NCBI GenBank assembly: GCA_903813345.2
Contig: CAIIXF020000002.1
Coordinates: forward strand, 16,006,467-16,070,466
Source of the DNA: Owenia fusiformis
Taxonomy: Eukaryota; Annelida; Polychaeta; Sabellida; Oweniidae
Direction: 5' to 3'
DNA length: 64,000 bases
Position numbers and translations under genes: made by a program
The notes under the pieces: model-generated
What the model saw: only the letters and a program-made list of their open reading frames with translations
Told to the model about the DNA's origin: nothing
Databases searched by the model: none
Shown here: in pieces, positions 1-18,448 of the stretch
How positions within the stretch are numbered: the stretch's first letter is position 1
Layout of the letters: the number at the start of each line of letters is the position of its first letter

Positions 1-317
1 ACTTGACTTGAGATTTATGACAACTAGGCCTCTTTATGGCCTGGAACTAGGCCTGTTTATGGCCTAGGGCTGGATGTCACTGTAAGTGTTTGTTCATATG
101 TTGAGATCTACATGGTTTGTACAGTGCTATTTTGTCCCCATGGAAACACCAATCCATGTTAGTAATAATTAGCTGCATTTTCTTCAACCTCCTTAATCAG
201 CTTACAGAACTAGCATTTCATAACTTCAATATAGACTGATGAGATAAATTCATTATTAAGACAGTTTCTAACAGTGCAGCTGAATAGTGCTTTGGGAGTC
301 AATGTGACAGTCCTGCG

Positions 318-560
318 AGAGTCACTAAGCTAGCACAGTGTGTCATGACATAGCAAGTGTCACTAAGCTAGCACAGTGTGTCATGACATAGCAAGTGTCA
401 CTAAGCTAGCACAATGTGTCATGACATTATAGCAAGTGTACTTTAGATAGCACAATGACATCCTAAGAAGTGTCACTAAGATAGTACAATGTGTCATGGC
501 ATACTAGCAAATGTCAATAACACAGTACAATTTGTCATGACATCCAAAGTGAGGCTAGCA
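318..560. repeat. 38-bp minisatellite downstream of Smad1/5
   Basis: Units built on gtcactaagctagcacagtg start at 321, 359 and 397, a 38-bp period. They degrade into diverged copies up to about 560, just beyond the Smad stop codon. The array probably lies in the 3' UTR or immediate 3' flank. Positions 1-317 hold no gene I can support, only a short duplicated ggcctnTTTATGGCCT motif near 26-67. Confidence 0.8.
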
Positions 561-575
561 CAGTTAGTGTTTAAA

Positions 576-7792
<7,217 letters not shown>

Positions 7793-8532
7793 GGGGTCAT
7801 TAACAGAAGTTTCACAAAGTTACGAATTTGTAATTCGTAACTTTATGAACTTCGTAAATATTTAAAAAGTTACGACATCTCTAACCCAGGGCTCTCGCCA
7901 GGCTTTTAGACTGTGGCGCGGCACCACACTCTATTTAGCTCCCTTCACACTCTATTGGCAAATCATGACTGTTTCCACAGTCTAAAATTGACTGAATATA
8001 CAATAATAGCATGTAAAAAGGATAAAACATAAATATGATTTATCACGATTGAACGGTTAATCTGAAGATGTAAGCACCACACCCTAAATATTTTCTGGTG
8101 AGAGCCCTGGTAACTTTAATCATTCTTTAACAAATTTCGAATTGTGACATCATCTTACATCATTATTTAGCACAAATAAAAACATAACGTCATGATTTAA
8201 TATCATTGCGCGCTGTGGTTAAACCTGTCTACCAGATCAGGAACATATCTGCTTATCATGTAAAAATAAGTGGATATTTCTGTTTGAAACTTTGCATGCA
8301 TATAAAAAACAATTTGTTTTTGACAAACTGTATACTTTACATAAGAAATGAATGAGCAATATGCCGGTCGCAAAGTTATGAAAGGGTCTGATTTGCTATT
8401 TGCTATAACTTTGCGAATCGTGAAAAAATGATGTCACATATGCTTTCGTTTGTAACTTTACGAAAGTTCAGTTAATGCACGTTTACCGTAACAGTTGATT
8501 TGCAACTTTACGAAAGTTCTGTTAATGACCCC
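7793..8532. mobile_element. 740-bp non-autonomous TIR element
   Basis: Begins ggggtcattaacagaagttt and ends in the inverse, aaagttctgttaatgacccc. Sub-terminal motifs of the type gtaactttacgaa repeat in both orientations at both ends, giving a long imperfect inverted repeat. There is no meaningful reading frame. A separate TIR element is nested at 7887-8109. The flanks do not show an unambiguous target duplication, so the superfamily is not assigned. Confidence 0.7.
7887..8109. mobile_element. 223-bp nested element with CAGGG termini
   Basis: Inserted into the 740-bp element. Its ends are cagggctctcgccag and ctggtgagagccctg, a 15-bp inverted repeat with one mismatch. CAGGG-type ends fit hAT-like MITEs, but I could not define a clean 8-bp duplication. 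It carries no open frame. Confidence 0.6.
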
Positions 8533-8644
8533 CAGACCTATAAGATTTTTTTTAGATGTATATTATCCAGAGATTATCTTCTATGAAGTTCAGGATATTG
8601 GTGATTGTCCCGTGGACAACCTGCCTTAGATACCTCAAACTCAT

Positions 8645-8760
8645 CTAAGTATGAAATAAAAAGAGGATGTCTTATGTCTTATGAAATAAAAAGAGGATGT
8701 CTTATGTCTTATGAAATAAAAAGAGGATGTCTTATGAAATAAAAGGAGGATGTCTTATGA
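8645..8760. repeat. Short tandem repeat, about 30-bp units
   Basis: Four successive copies of a unit containing atgaaataaaaagaggatgt, the last ones shortened by loss of an internal cttatgt. No gene overlaps. Confidence 0.8.
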
Positions 8761-10689
8761 CTTTTCAGAGATTTCTATCCAAAAGTAGGTATCGACCATA
8801 TCCAGGAGTGAGTGAAGTTGGGAGATGAAACTTAAGTGACAGTCCAAGAAAGTCAAAGGCTATCATATTCACCTCAATATCTTATATAGATTTCAAAATA
8901 TTTTTCCCTCATTTTAAATTAGCCCAAATATACCTTCACAGTGAAATCAATTAAAACTGAACAAATGATAACCTCATGTTTACCCTGCGCGCAGAGTCTA
9001 AGTTAAAAACTACCCCTGCCTAGTATGGACAAAATTACAGTTTAGCAGCTCCGCCCCAAAGATTGGTACCTGTGACAGCCTAGGTAATAAATAATTTCAA
9101 ATGAACCACGCTGAACCTTTCTCAACCAATCAGCAAAGTGGAAGGAACACGTGCTAAATACATGCTCATTTACTATGCTAGCTTTATTGGCATAATTCGG
9201 AAATCTCCGGACGATTCGTTCTTCTCCGTTAAATCTGCCATTTAAATTCACCTCAGACGATAAAAAAAGACTTGATCTGCACTGAGGCAGCTGTAGTCTT
9301 CCATAGTTTCACTGGAAAGGGCTACTGATGTTAGGAACATATGAAAGCCGCTGAATTCATCAGTTTTAAACGTTGTGACTACAAAGTGACCTATATCCTG
9401 CAACGAATGAGTTATATCAGATTCAGTCCCCGGGAATCAGTCTCAGCTTTTGAAATACCTTGATAGTTGACAAGTTCTCGCAACCAACATCTGCGTCAAA
9501 GAGACACAATGGCTGGATCTACCTCTAGTCTGTTGTTTATACTGTATGAGAAAACTACGTAAATAAGATTTTGTTCAGGACATGAAATACATGATATAGC
9601 TAGGTCTAGACTATCTAGATGTAAATATATGCCCAGTTTGGCCCAAGTCTAGGCTAGGATATAAAACTCATTCGATTTTGATTCACCCAAAAAAATAAAT
9701 GCAAACCGGAAGAAAAATGAAGAGTGAAATTTCACCTACTTGTACGGGTATGGATGCTGAGAAACACTCCAAAAGCAGTAAGAATGGTTTGTGTTATGTC
9801 GGGGGCATTGATTTCCTCGAAATTCTGACCATTATCAAGAGTTCAGCGAAAACGCCAAATTTCTCCAGTAAAGAAAGTGGCGACAGTCTGACGGGGACTT
9901 CTCACTAACATAGCAAGAAGGTATATTATTCCGCCAAAAGATGATAGAAAAGTCCTTGATTTTAGCCCAAAATAGCCGATTACATGATTCATATATTAAT
10001 CGACAATGTAAATATTGAATATTTGTTTCCGAATATGAATTATACAAAGAACCTGCATTATTCTACTAGGAATTACCAGTTCTTCTGCCCCAGGAAAAAG
10101 TGCTTATGAGAAAAAACTTATGAGTGAAAAGGCTAAGAGAGCACACGATTTGATGACGTCACCTTATTTGGCGACAAGTTGTCGAAGGGATGATATATCA
10201 TCAAAAGGATCGACTTGTACTTCCTTGGTACTTTATTGGTCGAGATCTGGTGAATAGTATTGAATATGACTTATAGTTGATAGAATGTGGAGCTCATGTT
10301 TGGTTTTATTCTGTATTTTTGACACATTTGCAAGAAGCTACAACTTGTTCATTCAACCAGATTTTTCTATCTTTAGATGCTATCTCCCCTATTAAAATAT
10401 TATAAACTCTTCCACCAGAGTCGTGGGGTCAAATGCGATTCAAGATGGCTGCGCCCATGTAACGTTGTTACACTCTACACTGTTCTACCGTAAAGACATT
10501 TTTCGTATTTACAGGTTTGTAGCCTTTTGGTTATGTTCGACATGTTTGACAATTTTTCCTTTTAAAACGTCTTATGTTTATTCCAAGTTCTGACCTTGTG
10601 TAAGATATACTGCATTGCTGGCAAAAAAGGGTTTGTATAATTAAAAAGCTAGAAAATTTTTAATATCTAGGCCGGTTGACCAAGGGGTA
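8761..10689. other. Intergenic stretch without a supportable gene
   Basis: No conserved protein is visible on either strand; the longest open frames are about 70 codons with no family resemblance. At 10442-10456 the sequence aagatggctgcgccc resembles a YY1-type promoter motif. It could mark the distal Smad1/5 promoter, but that is speculation. Short sense/antisense similarity to other parts of the window was not noticed. Confidence 0.4.
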
Positions 10690-12120
10690 GATCTCCCTAA
10701 TATTACCAACTTTCAAAGTTGCACATTTTTCCTACCCCATATCAAGGTGGAGATAGGTAACGCGGCGCAATTTGAGCTGTTCAAAAAACGAGGCTGCTAG
10801 GCGATACATAGAGATGGAGACCTTATCTTATCCCGTTCCCGGACTATGGTCCTGTGAACATCTCAATCTTTTGCCTGTGCGATTACAACATGGGAGAATT
10901 TTTTACTGATCTTACACTTCAGATACCTACTTCAATAGATTCCTTGGTAATTTAGCATTCTTTTCGTGTAGTTGAATCCACAATTGTCTGGGTTTATCGG
11001 CAGAACGAAGACATTTTCGTTTTTGATCGCAATATTTGCGTGTAACATTTAACTTATTTCAACCGTCAAATTCCTCCATATTGGTACTTCCGGGCTACAT
11101 CCGGGACAGCCAAACGGGGGATTCCCCTTTTAAATCCAACCGCCATTTTGAAAAGTGATGGAATCTCTCTCGATGAAAAAGAGAAAATGTTCCCGTTCTG
11201 CCGATATACCCAGACAATCGGCGGTTCCAATATATTAGAAGTTACATCTTGAGTTCTTTAATGCATTGAGGTAGGTATCTTAAGTGTAAGGGGCGTAGAT
11301 AATTCTCCCAAGTTGTAATCGTACAGGCAAATGAATGCGCTCAGTGCAGGACTATAGTCCGGGAACGGGATAAACCTTATCTGTTGCAAGACCAGTGTGC
11401 AAAATATCCCCTCGTCATTCGCCAATGCGAAGCTGAAAAAAAAATAGGTGAAGCAAACTTGAAACCTATCGCCAATTCTGGCTATACGGAATTGGCGATA
11501 CGAAACGTAATACTGGGATGCCAGCAACGGTAGTAGATACTCTAAATTGCCGGTAGTGACTCGTTCCAACTTAGAACCATTCAAATTGTCTCTCACAATC
11601 GAATCGGCAAAGTTTTGACAGATATGGCAACTAGTTGGTGATGTGAATTTCATGTCTGTTTCTATTTCCCTTGACATTCATACTAATTGTAGATGTTCAG
11701 TACAGGGACAGATTTGCTGTCTACTTGTTGCCATATTGCAGAAATGACTGTGCCCCGTTTCTGGCGAATTCAATTTTGTAAGCAGATTGTGAGAAAATAA
11801 ATAAAAGTTTTAATTTTGCCATTGAATGCCAACGTTAAATTTGCTCATGAGTGGCGAAATACTTCCTCAATTGTAATTAGAAGAAAGTTCAAGAAAATAG
11901 GACCGGGAAATCATCATTTGTGTTGACTATTTCTTTACACTGGTCAATGCCTGATCAGAGATTTCTATGGATTATTCACCAAATGTGAAGCGTGAGTTTT
12001 CTAAAACTTACCTATGTTTCGAGGAAATTGAGGACGAATTGGTCTGTAACACGTTGCAGCCTCGTTTTGAACAGCTACGCATGGCTGTTCCGCGTTACTT
12101 ATCTCCACCTTGCATATGTA
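10690..12120. mobile_element. Large imperfect inverted-repeat (foldback) structure
   Basis: The left arm, about 10700-11007, is repeated in reverse orientation between about 11194 and 12115. Paired words include ttgtctgggtttatcggcag (about 10985) with ctgccgatatacccagacaa (about 11197), cccgttcccggactatggtc with gactatagtccgggaacggg, and aggtggagataggtaacgcg with cgcgttacttatctccacct. About 600 bp in the right arm (11400-12010) has no left partner. A 139-codon frame on the minus strand (11258-11677) sits there without recognisable homology. It is probably a foldback-type transposon or a partly deleted inverted duplication. Confidence 0.65.
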
Positions 12121-14010
12121 TGGGGCTGTTTTTTCAAATCAACTTAGTTGTAAGTTCAATACAATAAGTAATAATAAATATCAGGTTAGAAAAGATCCAT
12201 GTAGAATTTCATTTCTACATGGATACTGCGCATGCGTCCCGCAATGTGATTGGTCAGAAGGCAGAGCACGGATCATTTTATGAATTTTGTAGTGCTTACA
12301 TTTGCATTGTTATCTTGTCATAATAGCAAGATTGAGGCTTGTATGTCTGCCAAATCTCAAAGATCATGATAAAGATGTATAATATCCATTTGAAAAACAT
12401 CAATATTTTTGACGAAAAAAAATCCACACTTGAAGTTTTAAATACTAATCAGTCCTGGCGGTAGGCTCAATTTTTTTGTGTGTCACATGACCCAGTTCAA
12501 TCAAAAAAGTGGGTCAAACTTGGAAAATGTGAGTCAATTATGAATTATGATAATAAAGCTCATTTTGGAAATCTAGAGTACAAAAATAAATGTGCTGCAA
12601 TGAGACTTCATGTCTTGTCAAAGTAGAACTAAGCAAATCCAGGCAACCTCCTTTTGTAGCAAAACATTGTTTTTATGATGCAAGTGACTTTTTCCATGAT
12701 TAAAGTATCGCAATAATGAAACATAAACCAAATCAATGGAAAATGACCAAATAAAAACAAAAATGTAAACCGGAAGTCATCAGTGTATGCGCTTTCAGTC
12801 TGATAACTTATTAAGTGGGCAAAGTGTGCATAATTCCCTGGAACTAGGCTTAGTATATCTGGGGATAAAAGTGCGTCAATGATACGCAATGAGTTGAAAA
12901 TTCTGCGTCAGACTTGATCAAATATGCATAAAAACTGTAAAAAACGGCATTAACGCCAGCTCTGCTAATTATGAAGGAAATTCTGTTCACTGTGTGTGCA
13001 CCCAACAACTAAGCTTCTACCAAGATTTGTAGTTTTGGTTTTGGAGGGGTACAGAACCTAGCACACATTATTTTTCAAAGTCAAAAATGCCAACCAACCA
13101 GCAAAACAAACAATCATTGATACTTAGTTATTTCATTTAAGCAATAAATCAAGCAACTAACTTATACATTGAACATTAATTGACTATGTTTAAATATACA
13201 TGTGTGCAAATCTTCCAGATTTGTTTACATAATCAATCATAAAAAATCAGTTTGGGTTTTCAAAAGGATTACATTGACAATTAGTCAATGTGTAGCCAGA
13301 GACATATGACATTTAAAATTAAATGGCTATATGTGGTACCATGGTGTGTCGGGTATGTCCTAGTATTTTAACGTTGGCTAAAAGCCACATTCGCAATGAT
13401 TTAAAAAATGCCCTCCTATTCACCTTTCCATAAAGTCAGCTCATGAATATTATAATGAGCCGCTTAAAAATCTGTGACGTCAATGATAGAAACTTTTTCC
13501 CGCGAAAAACAAATGCAATTGAGTTTACATGTAAATCCTCGGTTGATTGCTGTAAGTTTTACCTCTTCAAATGTGCAAGTAATCAGCAAATTATTGACGG
13601 ATTTTTGTTGAACGTCAAATTGACATTTATTTACGCCTTCTAAGCGATTTAAATATTAAATTTCTGTTCATAATGAGTAAATAAGTAAATAAGATAATTA
13701 CTCCCGGTCAGTTTTCAATCATGATAGGAACTGGATGTGAACAGGTGAAATTATCATAATCATTGGTTCACCAACATTATAACATGTCTCTCATGCAAAA
13801 AATATATAGATAGACAATCTATTTTAAGTTAATCTTCAGCGTCATTTGATGAATGATCAAATCAAATTACGAACATTTGCTCTTATTCATTTAATCATTG
13901 ACTTCACTACTCCCATAATTCAATCAACTTAACACGATTACTTCCTATTTATTTCTGCAAGTCATATAAGATCGTATCTTGAAAATATTATACATGAAAA
14001 CAACGGGATA
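12121..14010. other. Intergenic stretch, no gene; hairpin and NRF1-like site
   Basis: Contains a hairpin near 12196-12233 (atccatgtagaa / ttctacatggat) followed by tgcgcatgcg at 12238-12247, a good NRF1-type palindrome, and an inverted CCAAT box. This combination is promoter-like but no transcript can be assigned. The remainder is AT-rich with short open frames only. Confidence 0.35.
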
Positions 14011-14017
14011 TAGAATT

Positions 14018-16565
14018 GATATATTCACGCCCGGTGATCGTGAAAATGGGATGGAGGGGGGAACAAGCAATTTCTGGTAGAAAAATGAACAAATCTGCAA
14101 AAATTATTTTTTCAAGAAAAGGTTTATGATTAATGATTATGGTAAAATATGTCACATATTCTACGATTTTTTTTTAGCCGATTCTCTTCTTAGGTATAAG
14201 ATCTATTAAAAAAGGCGCAAACCACCAACGTGCAAAAGTCAATGTTTTTGCTTTAAATCAAGCATCAACGGTCTACACAACCTGCAATAAATATTTGTAA
14301 GTGACATTATCATCATAAAATTAATGACGTTAATGACTTTACAAAATACGTTTCCATGCGTTGTATAAAAAATAATCGAAAATAATTAAAATGGGACGGA
14401 GGGGGAGGGGACGGAGGGGGGGGGAGCAAAATGTCTATACGACATGATGAGAGATGTTACTTCACTTTATATCCAAATTTTCCCATTTTCTCCTCAATTA
14501 CAATGGGTTAGGAATTGATAACAAGTTGTATTCGTAGTTAGATTTATTTAGGATTATCAAAATCTTGGAGGAGAGCGTCTTTTATTTTTTGAAGACTTAT
14601 CATAAAAATGTAGACATCACATCATATTTCTATTTGGACATGCAAGTTTTCGAGTAAGCAGTTAAGTGTACAATTCATAACCCATGGCTAGATGGCAACC
14701 CCAAGTTTTATTTGGTATGTATATTATGATTTTATATCAAAAATTTAAAAAGTTACAGTGGCGTTTTGGCCCACCCTGTATGTATAACCTTGGATTATTT
14801 AGTACTAGGGACATGTCTGCATGCTCCCCAGGCGTTTGGAATAAATTTAATTATTGTTGGTGTATCTAAATTGTTGTTGGTGAATCTAAATAATATGTAT
14901 GCCCGAGTGCCATTGGAAGACATCTACGTGTGAACCAGTCATAAGGAAAACAAACCCAACTATCCCAAACAATAATCAAACATTGAAGGAAACAATGTAA
15001 CATACCACCACCATTCAAGTTCCATTTTCACTTTCCAGGACCATAGCACCAAGCGACAATCCATGCATATAGAAACTATATTGCTTAGATTTAAAGTTAT
15101 GTGGTCAATGAAAATATTAACATACATTGACAATGCATTTGTATTTCTTTAAAATAGAGAATCTTGAGCATGCAAAAACATTGATATCAGAACGATTTGA
15201 GCCTGTCCCAATGGAAACCGGATGAGATATGGCTTACTGATTTAATAAGCACACAAAACAATTTTCAAATAATTAACAAATGTTTATTTCATTTTCAAAA
15301 AATGACTTGTTACGTTTTTATGGTGTAATAGGGGTTGCACCCATGGCATAAATGTGGCACATTCACTGGGAACCTTCCTAGCAGACTATTAAGTGTAAAT
15401 TCTCTAGTCAGATCGGCTGATGGAACATGTTTTTTTGGCATTGCCAGTTGGCCGAGCAGTCTACAGCGCCAGAATCTCAGCTAGACAAAGATGTCATAAC
15501 CATCAGGTCGTGAGTTGGCATCCTCCAATCACAGGGCTTCAAAATCCAGAATATCTTCTTTCTTTTTACCCCCTGCTATAACCAAGTTGGACGCACCCGA
15601 TTAAACTGAATCACGTGATCTAATTATGCGCCGATGACGTATACATGATTGCTGTCGCAGTGTTGCGACAGCCAATCAAATTGCGAGTTCTTAATCGGGG
15701 AAATGCTAACTGCTTATAGCAGGGGGAAGAAGGAGGTACGGATTCTGGACACCTGCTTAGGAGGATGTGAGTTGGAGACGCGTGAGCTTCTTGTATTTAT
15801 TCAATTCTGCATAATTAAAATATATCGCATAATTAATATCAAGTAGATTGTTACTTCGCTGTGAATAACTTACATTTTCGCTGAAACTTACATGTCCAAA
15901 GTGTGATGTGCTGTGTATGATATGCCTACAAATTAGCAAGTAAAAACGTTAAGACAGGTAAACATTTATAGATAAACAGTCTCTTGGAATATTTTGCCAA
16001 CCTTAATTTGACCCCTCTAAAACCTAACAAGTACAACGTGTTATCAATTCTCGACCCTTTGTAATTGAGGAGATAATGGGAAAATCTGCATATAAAGTAT
16101 CATCTCATATCATATCTTATAGACATATTGCTCCCCCCCTCCGTCCCCTCCCCCCCTCCGTCCCCTCCCCCCCTCCGTCCCATTTTAATTATTTTCGATT
16201 ATTTTTTATACAACGTATGGAAACATATTTTGTAAAGTCATTTCGTCATTAATTTTATGATGATAATGTCACTTACAAATATTTTTTGCAGGTTGTGTAG
16301 ACCGTTGATGCTTGATTTAAAGCAAAAACATTGACTTTTGCACGTTGGTGGCGTTGCGCCTTTTTTAATAGATCTTATACCTAAGAAGAGAATCGGCTAA
16401 AAAAAATTCGTAGAATACGTGGCATATTTTACCATACCGTGCGCCTATTCGTTTAGCAATTAAATCATAAACCTTTTCTTGAAAAAATAATTTTTGCAGA
16501 TTTGTTCATTTTTCTACCAGAAATTGCTTGCTCCCCCCTCCGTCCCATTTTCACGATCACCAGGC
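14018..16565. mobile_element. Foldback element with about 540-bp inverted arms and G-rich blocks
   Basis: The left arm (about 14018-14545) is the reverse complement of the right arm (about 16015-16565) with few changes. The outer end is the ggtgatcgtgaaaatgggat block and its complement at the right. Middle segments such as aatcaagcatcaacggtcta also pair. Each arm carries G-rich tracts at both ends; the right arm has three copies of a ccctcccccccctccgt-type block where the left has about two. The 1.4-kb core (14550-16010) contains no recognised protein, an E-box cacgtg near 15613 and a small palindrome ctgtcgcagtgttgcgacag at about 15651. No target duplication was resolved. Confidence 0.75.
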
Positions 16566-17740
16566 GTGATATTCCAATTTATATTTTCCGCTGCGTATCT
16601 CCCAATCCAAATATTCCCGGGAAAATGTTTTTTATTCAGTGTAGAAACAGTCAATTTGTTAGAATATCTTGCTTAAGCAAAACTGTCAAAATAAATCCAG
16701 CAGACCGTAGAATTTTTCTTAACCAAAATGATGATGGATTTCTCGAAAATAATGAGAACGCTTAGAAAACAAACCTGAATATGCAAGGAGTCCTGAAAAC
16801 TTCACTTGTGAAACCTCACTTGTCATAGGATAAATTAGTTATGTGATGATCGGTTTTGAATAATGATCACTGGAAAGATTTCAAAGAAAGAGCGTATATC
16901 TATAATATTTATTGATGATATGTTGACATTGCTGATCGTTATTGACATCGCTGATGGCGAATTAATACCAAAAGGTAACGATATCGTATACATACAATGA
17001 ACTAATTTCATTTTGTAAATAATAAAGTAATGGTTTAAATGTAGCTTCTTGGATTGAAAATTTGGCTTCAAAGTTATCTTTTTTAATAGCCAATGGACGT
17101 TCTCCAAGTTTGGAGGATGAAATGAAGGTTATTTAATTAGGCCCAGTTACGTTTAGCGAGAAACCCGTTGTACGTTTTACTGAAATGGCAACTGGAAAAG
17201 TTCCAATTAAAAGAAAGTTAGTTTAGTCATGGGCTTTCATGATCTTGAAAGCCCATGGTTTTAGTTACCATAACATATTCATGCTTTTGAAAATATTTTG
17301 TTAATGTGTATTATGGAGATGGGATCGATCCTCAATAACAAAATGTCAAACAAATCTTGTTTCAATTTGATTGGTTTCGTTTGCGCGAATGTCACTCATG
17401 GTGAATTTCTGATGGAACTTCTTACTACGACATATAACCATTTAACAGGATATTGTATGACCACTATCAGATAATTTAACCGAGTTGTTTGTAACTTCAC
17501 AATTTACATTTTTTGTTTACAATCGCACGAGATATGTGAGCCCGGGTATGTTAAGCTGATCTCAGAAGTCTTAATAAACAATAGTTCTGTCAAAAAATGA
17601 TTAATTGAAATTACATAAGGTTCAGAATGAAAGTGCTCCGTCCATATTTCATATTTGATTAAAAATAATTAGTGCATTTGGCAAATAGAATCCTTTTTAT
17701 TGTAGTTTATTCAAAATATTCCTATGCTGGCTGTACTAAT
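16566..17740. other. Intergenic stretch upstream of LSM5
   Basis: AT-rich with no supportable gene. A perfect 12-bp hairpin lies at 17228-17257 (catgggctttca / tgaaagcccatg, 6-nt loop). Confidence 0.45.
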
Positions 17741-17760
17741 TCTTCAAAACTTTCAGTCAT

Positions 17761-17810
17761 TGACGTCATTGATTTGACTCATTTGCATACAACCAATCAG
17801 CGCGCCGGAA
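17761..17810 (+). promoter_or_regulatory. Promoter-like motif cluster upstream of LSM5
   Basis: Within 50 bp lie a perfect CRE palindrome tgacgtca (17761), an AP-1 site tgactca overlapping the octamer-like atttgcat (17775-17788), a CCAAT box ccaatcag (17793) and an ETS-like ccggaa (17805). They are 180-230 bp before the LSM5 start codon. Cluster density and position suggest the LSM5 promoter, possibly shared with GSTCD. Binding itself is inferred only from motif matches. Confidence 0.55.
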
Positions 17811-17989
17811 ATTATCGATTTTCTTTACTTTGTGGAATTTGTCTTTTGGTGACTAAACGAATGGATATTAGAAAATAGAAAATATTGAAAATCTCTGAGA
17901 TATATTGGAAGTACGTCATGTAATGTATTTATAATGCATAATAATGTATTTCCAGAGTTTCTCAAGCTGATAACTTGTAGATCATCACT

Positions 17990-18265
17990 ATGGCAAAACT
18001 AGAAACCCCATCTCAGCTCCTGCCATTTGAATTGGTTGACAAATGCATTGGCTCCAAGATCCACATCATCATGAAGAATGACATTGAAATAGTTGGCACA
18101 TTAATGGGCTTTGACGACTTTGTGAATATGGTACTTGAAGATGTGACTGAGTATGAAAGTACACCAGAAGGGAGACGTTTGACAAAACTGGACACTATCT
18201 TACTGAATGGAAATAATATAACTATGCTTGTGCCTGGAGGTGACGGCCCAGAGATGGCTGCATAG
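17990..18265 (+). CDS. LSM5: U6 snRNA-associated Sm-like protein LSm5
   Basis: 91-aa member of the heteroheptameric LSm rings: LSm2-8 binds the U6 snRNA 3' end in the nucleus and LSm1-7 acts in cytoplasmic mRNA decapping. The Sm1 motif is visible as [20 protein letters not shown] with [11 protein letters not shown] after it. Sm2 is [20 protein letters not shown] in place of the usual IRG is characteristic of LSm5. Length and the [15 protein letters not shown] start match animal LSm5. The coding region is one uninterrupted exon; an acceptor-like tttccag at about 17954 could end a 5' UTR intron. No poly(A) tail or target duplication was noticed, so a retrocopy is possible but not supported. GSTCD begins only 183 bp downstream on the same strand. 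Confidence 0.96.
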   Translation: MAKLETPSQLLPFELVDKCIGSKIHIIMKNDIEIVGTLMGFDDFVNMVLEDVTEYESTPEGRRLTKLDTILLNGNNITMLVPGGDGPEMAA

Positions 18266-18448
18266 ATAGTTATCTTAACAAAGCCAGAAGCAAAGGAACT
18301 TTTTTCAAATATTTTTGTACATATCATAACTTTTAGTAACACTAGTAAATAGCACTTGCACTAGATCTCTTCTTAGATCAGCATATTTCTTCAAAAGAAA
18401 ACACTTCAGGATCTTCTTCTATCTAAACATTACAAACACAGAGTTAGA

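Noticed and set aside
11258-11677. 139-codon minus-strand gene
   Set aside because: It sits in the inverted-repeat element and has no recognisable homology or splice structure.
18013-18342. 109-codon frame antisense to LSM5
   Set aside because: It overlaps the well-conserved LSM5 coding region on the other strand and has no recognisable family.
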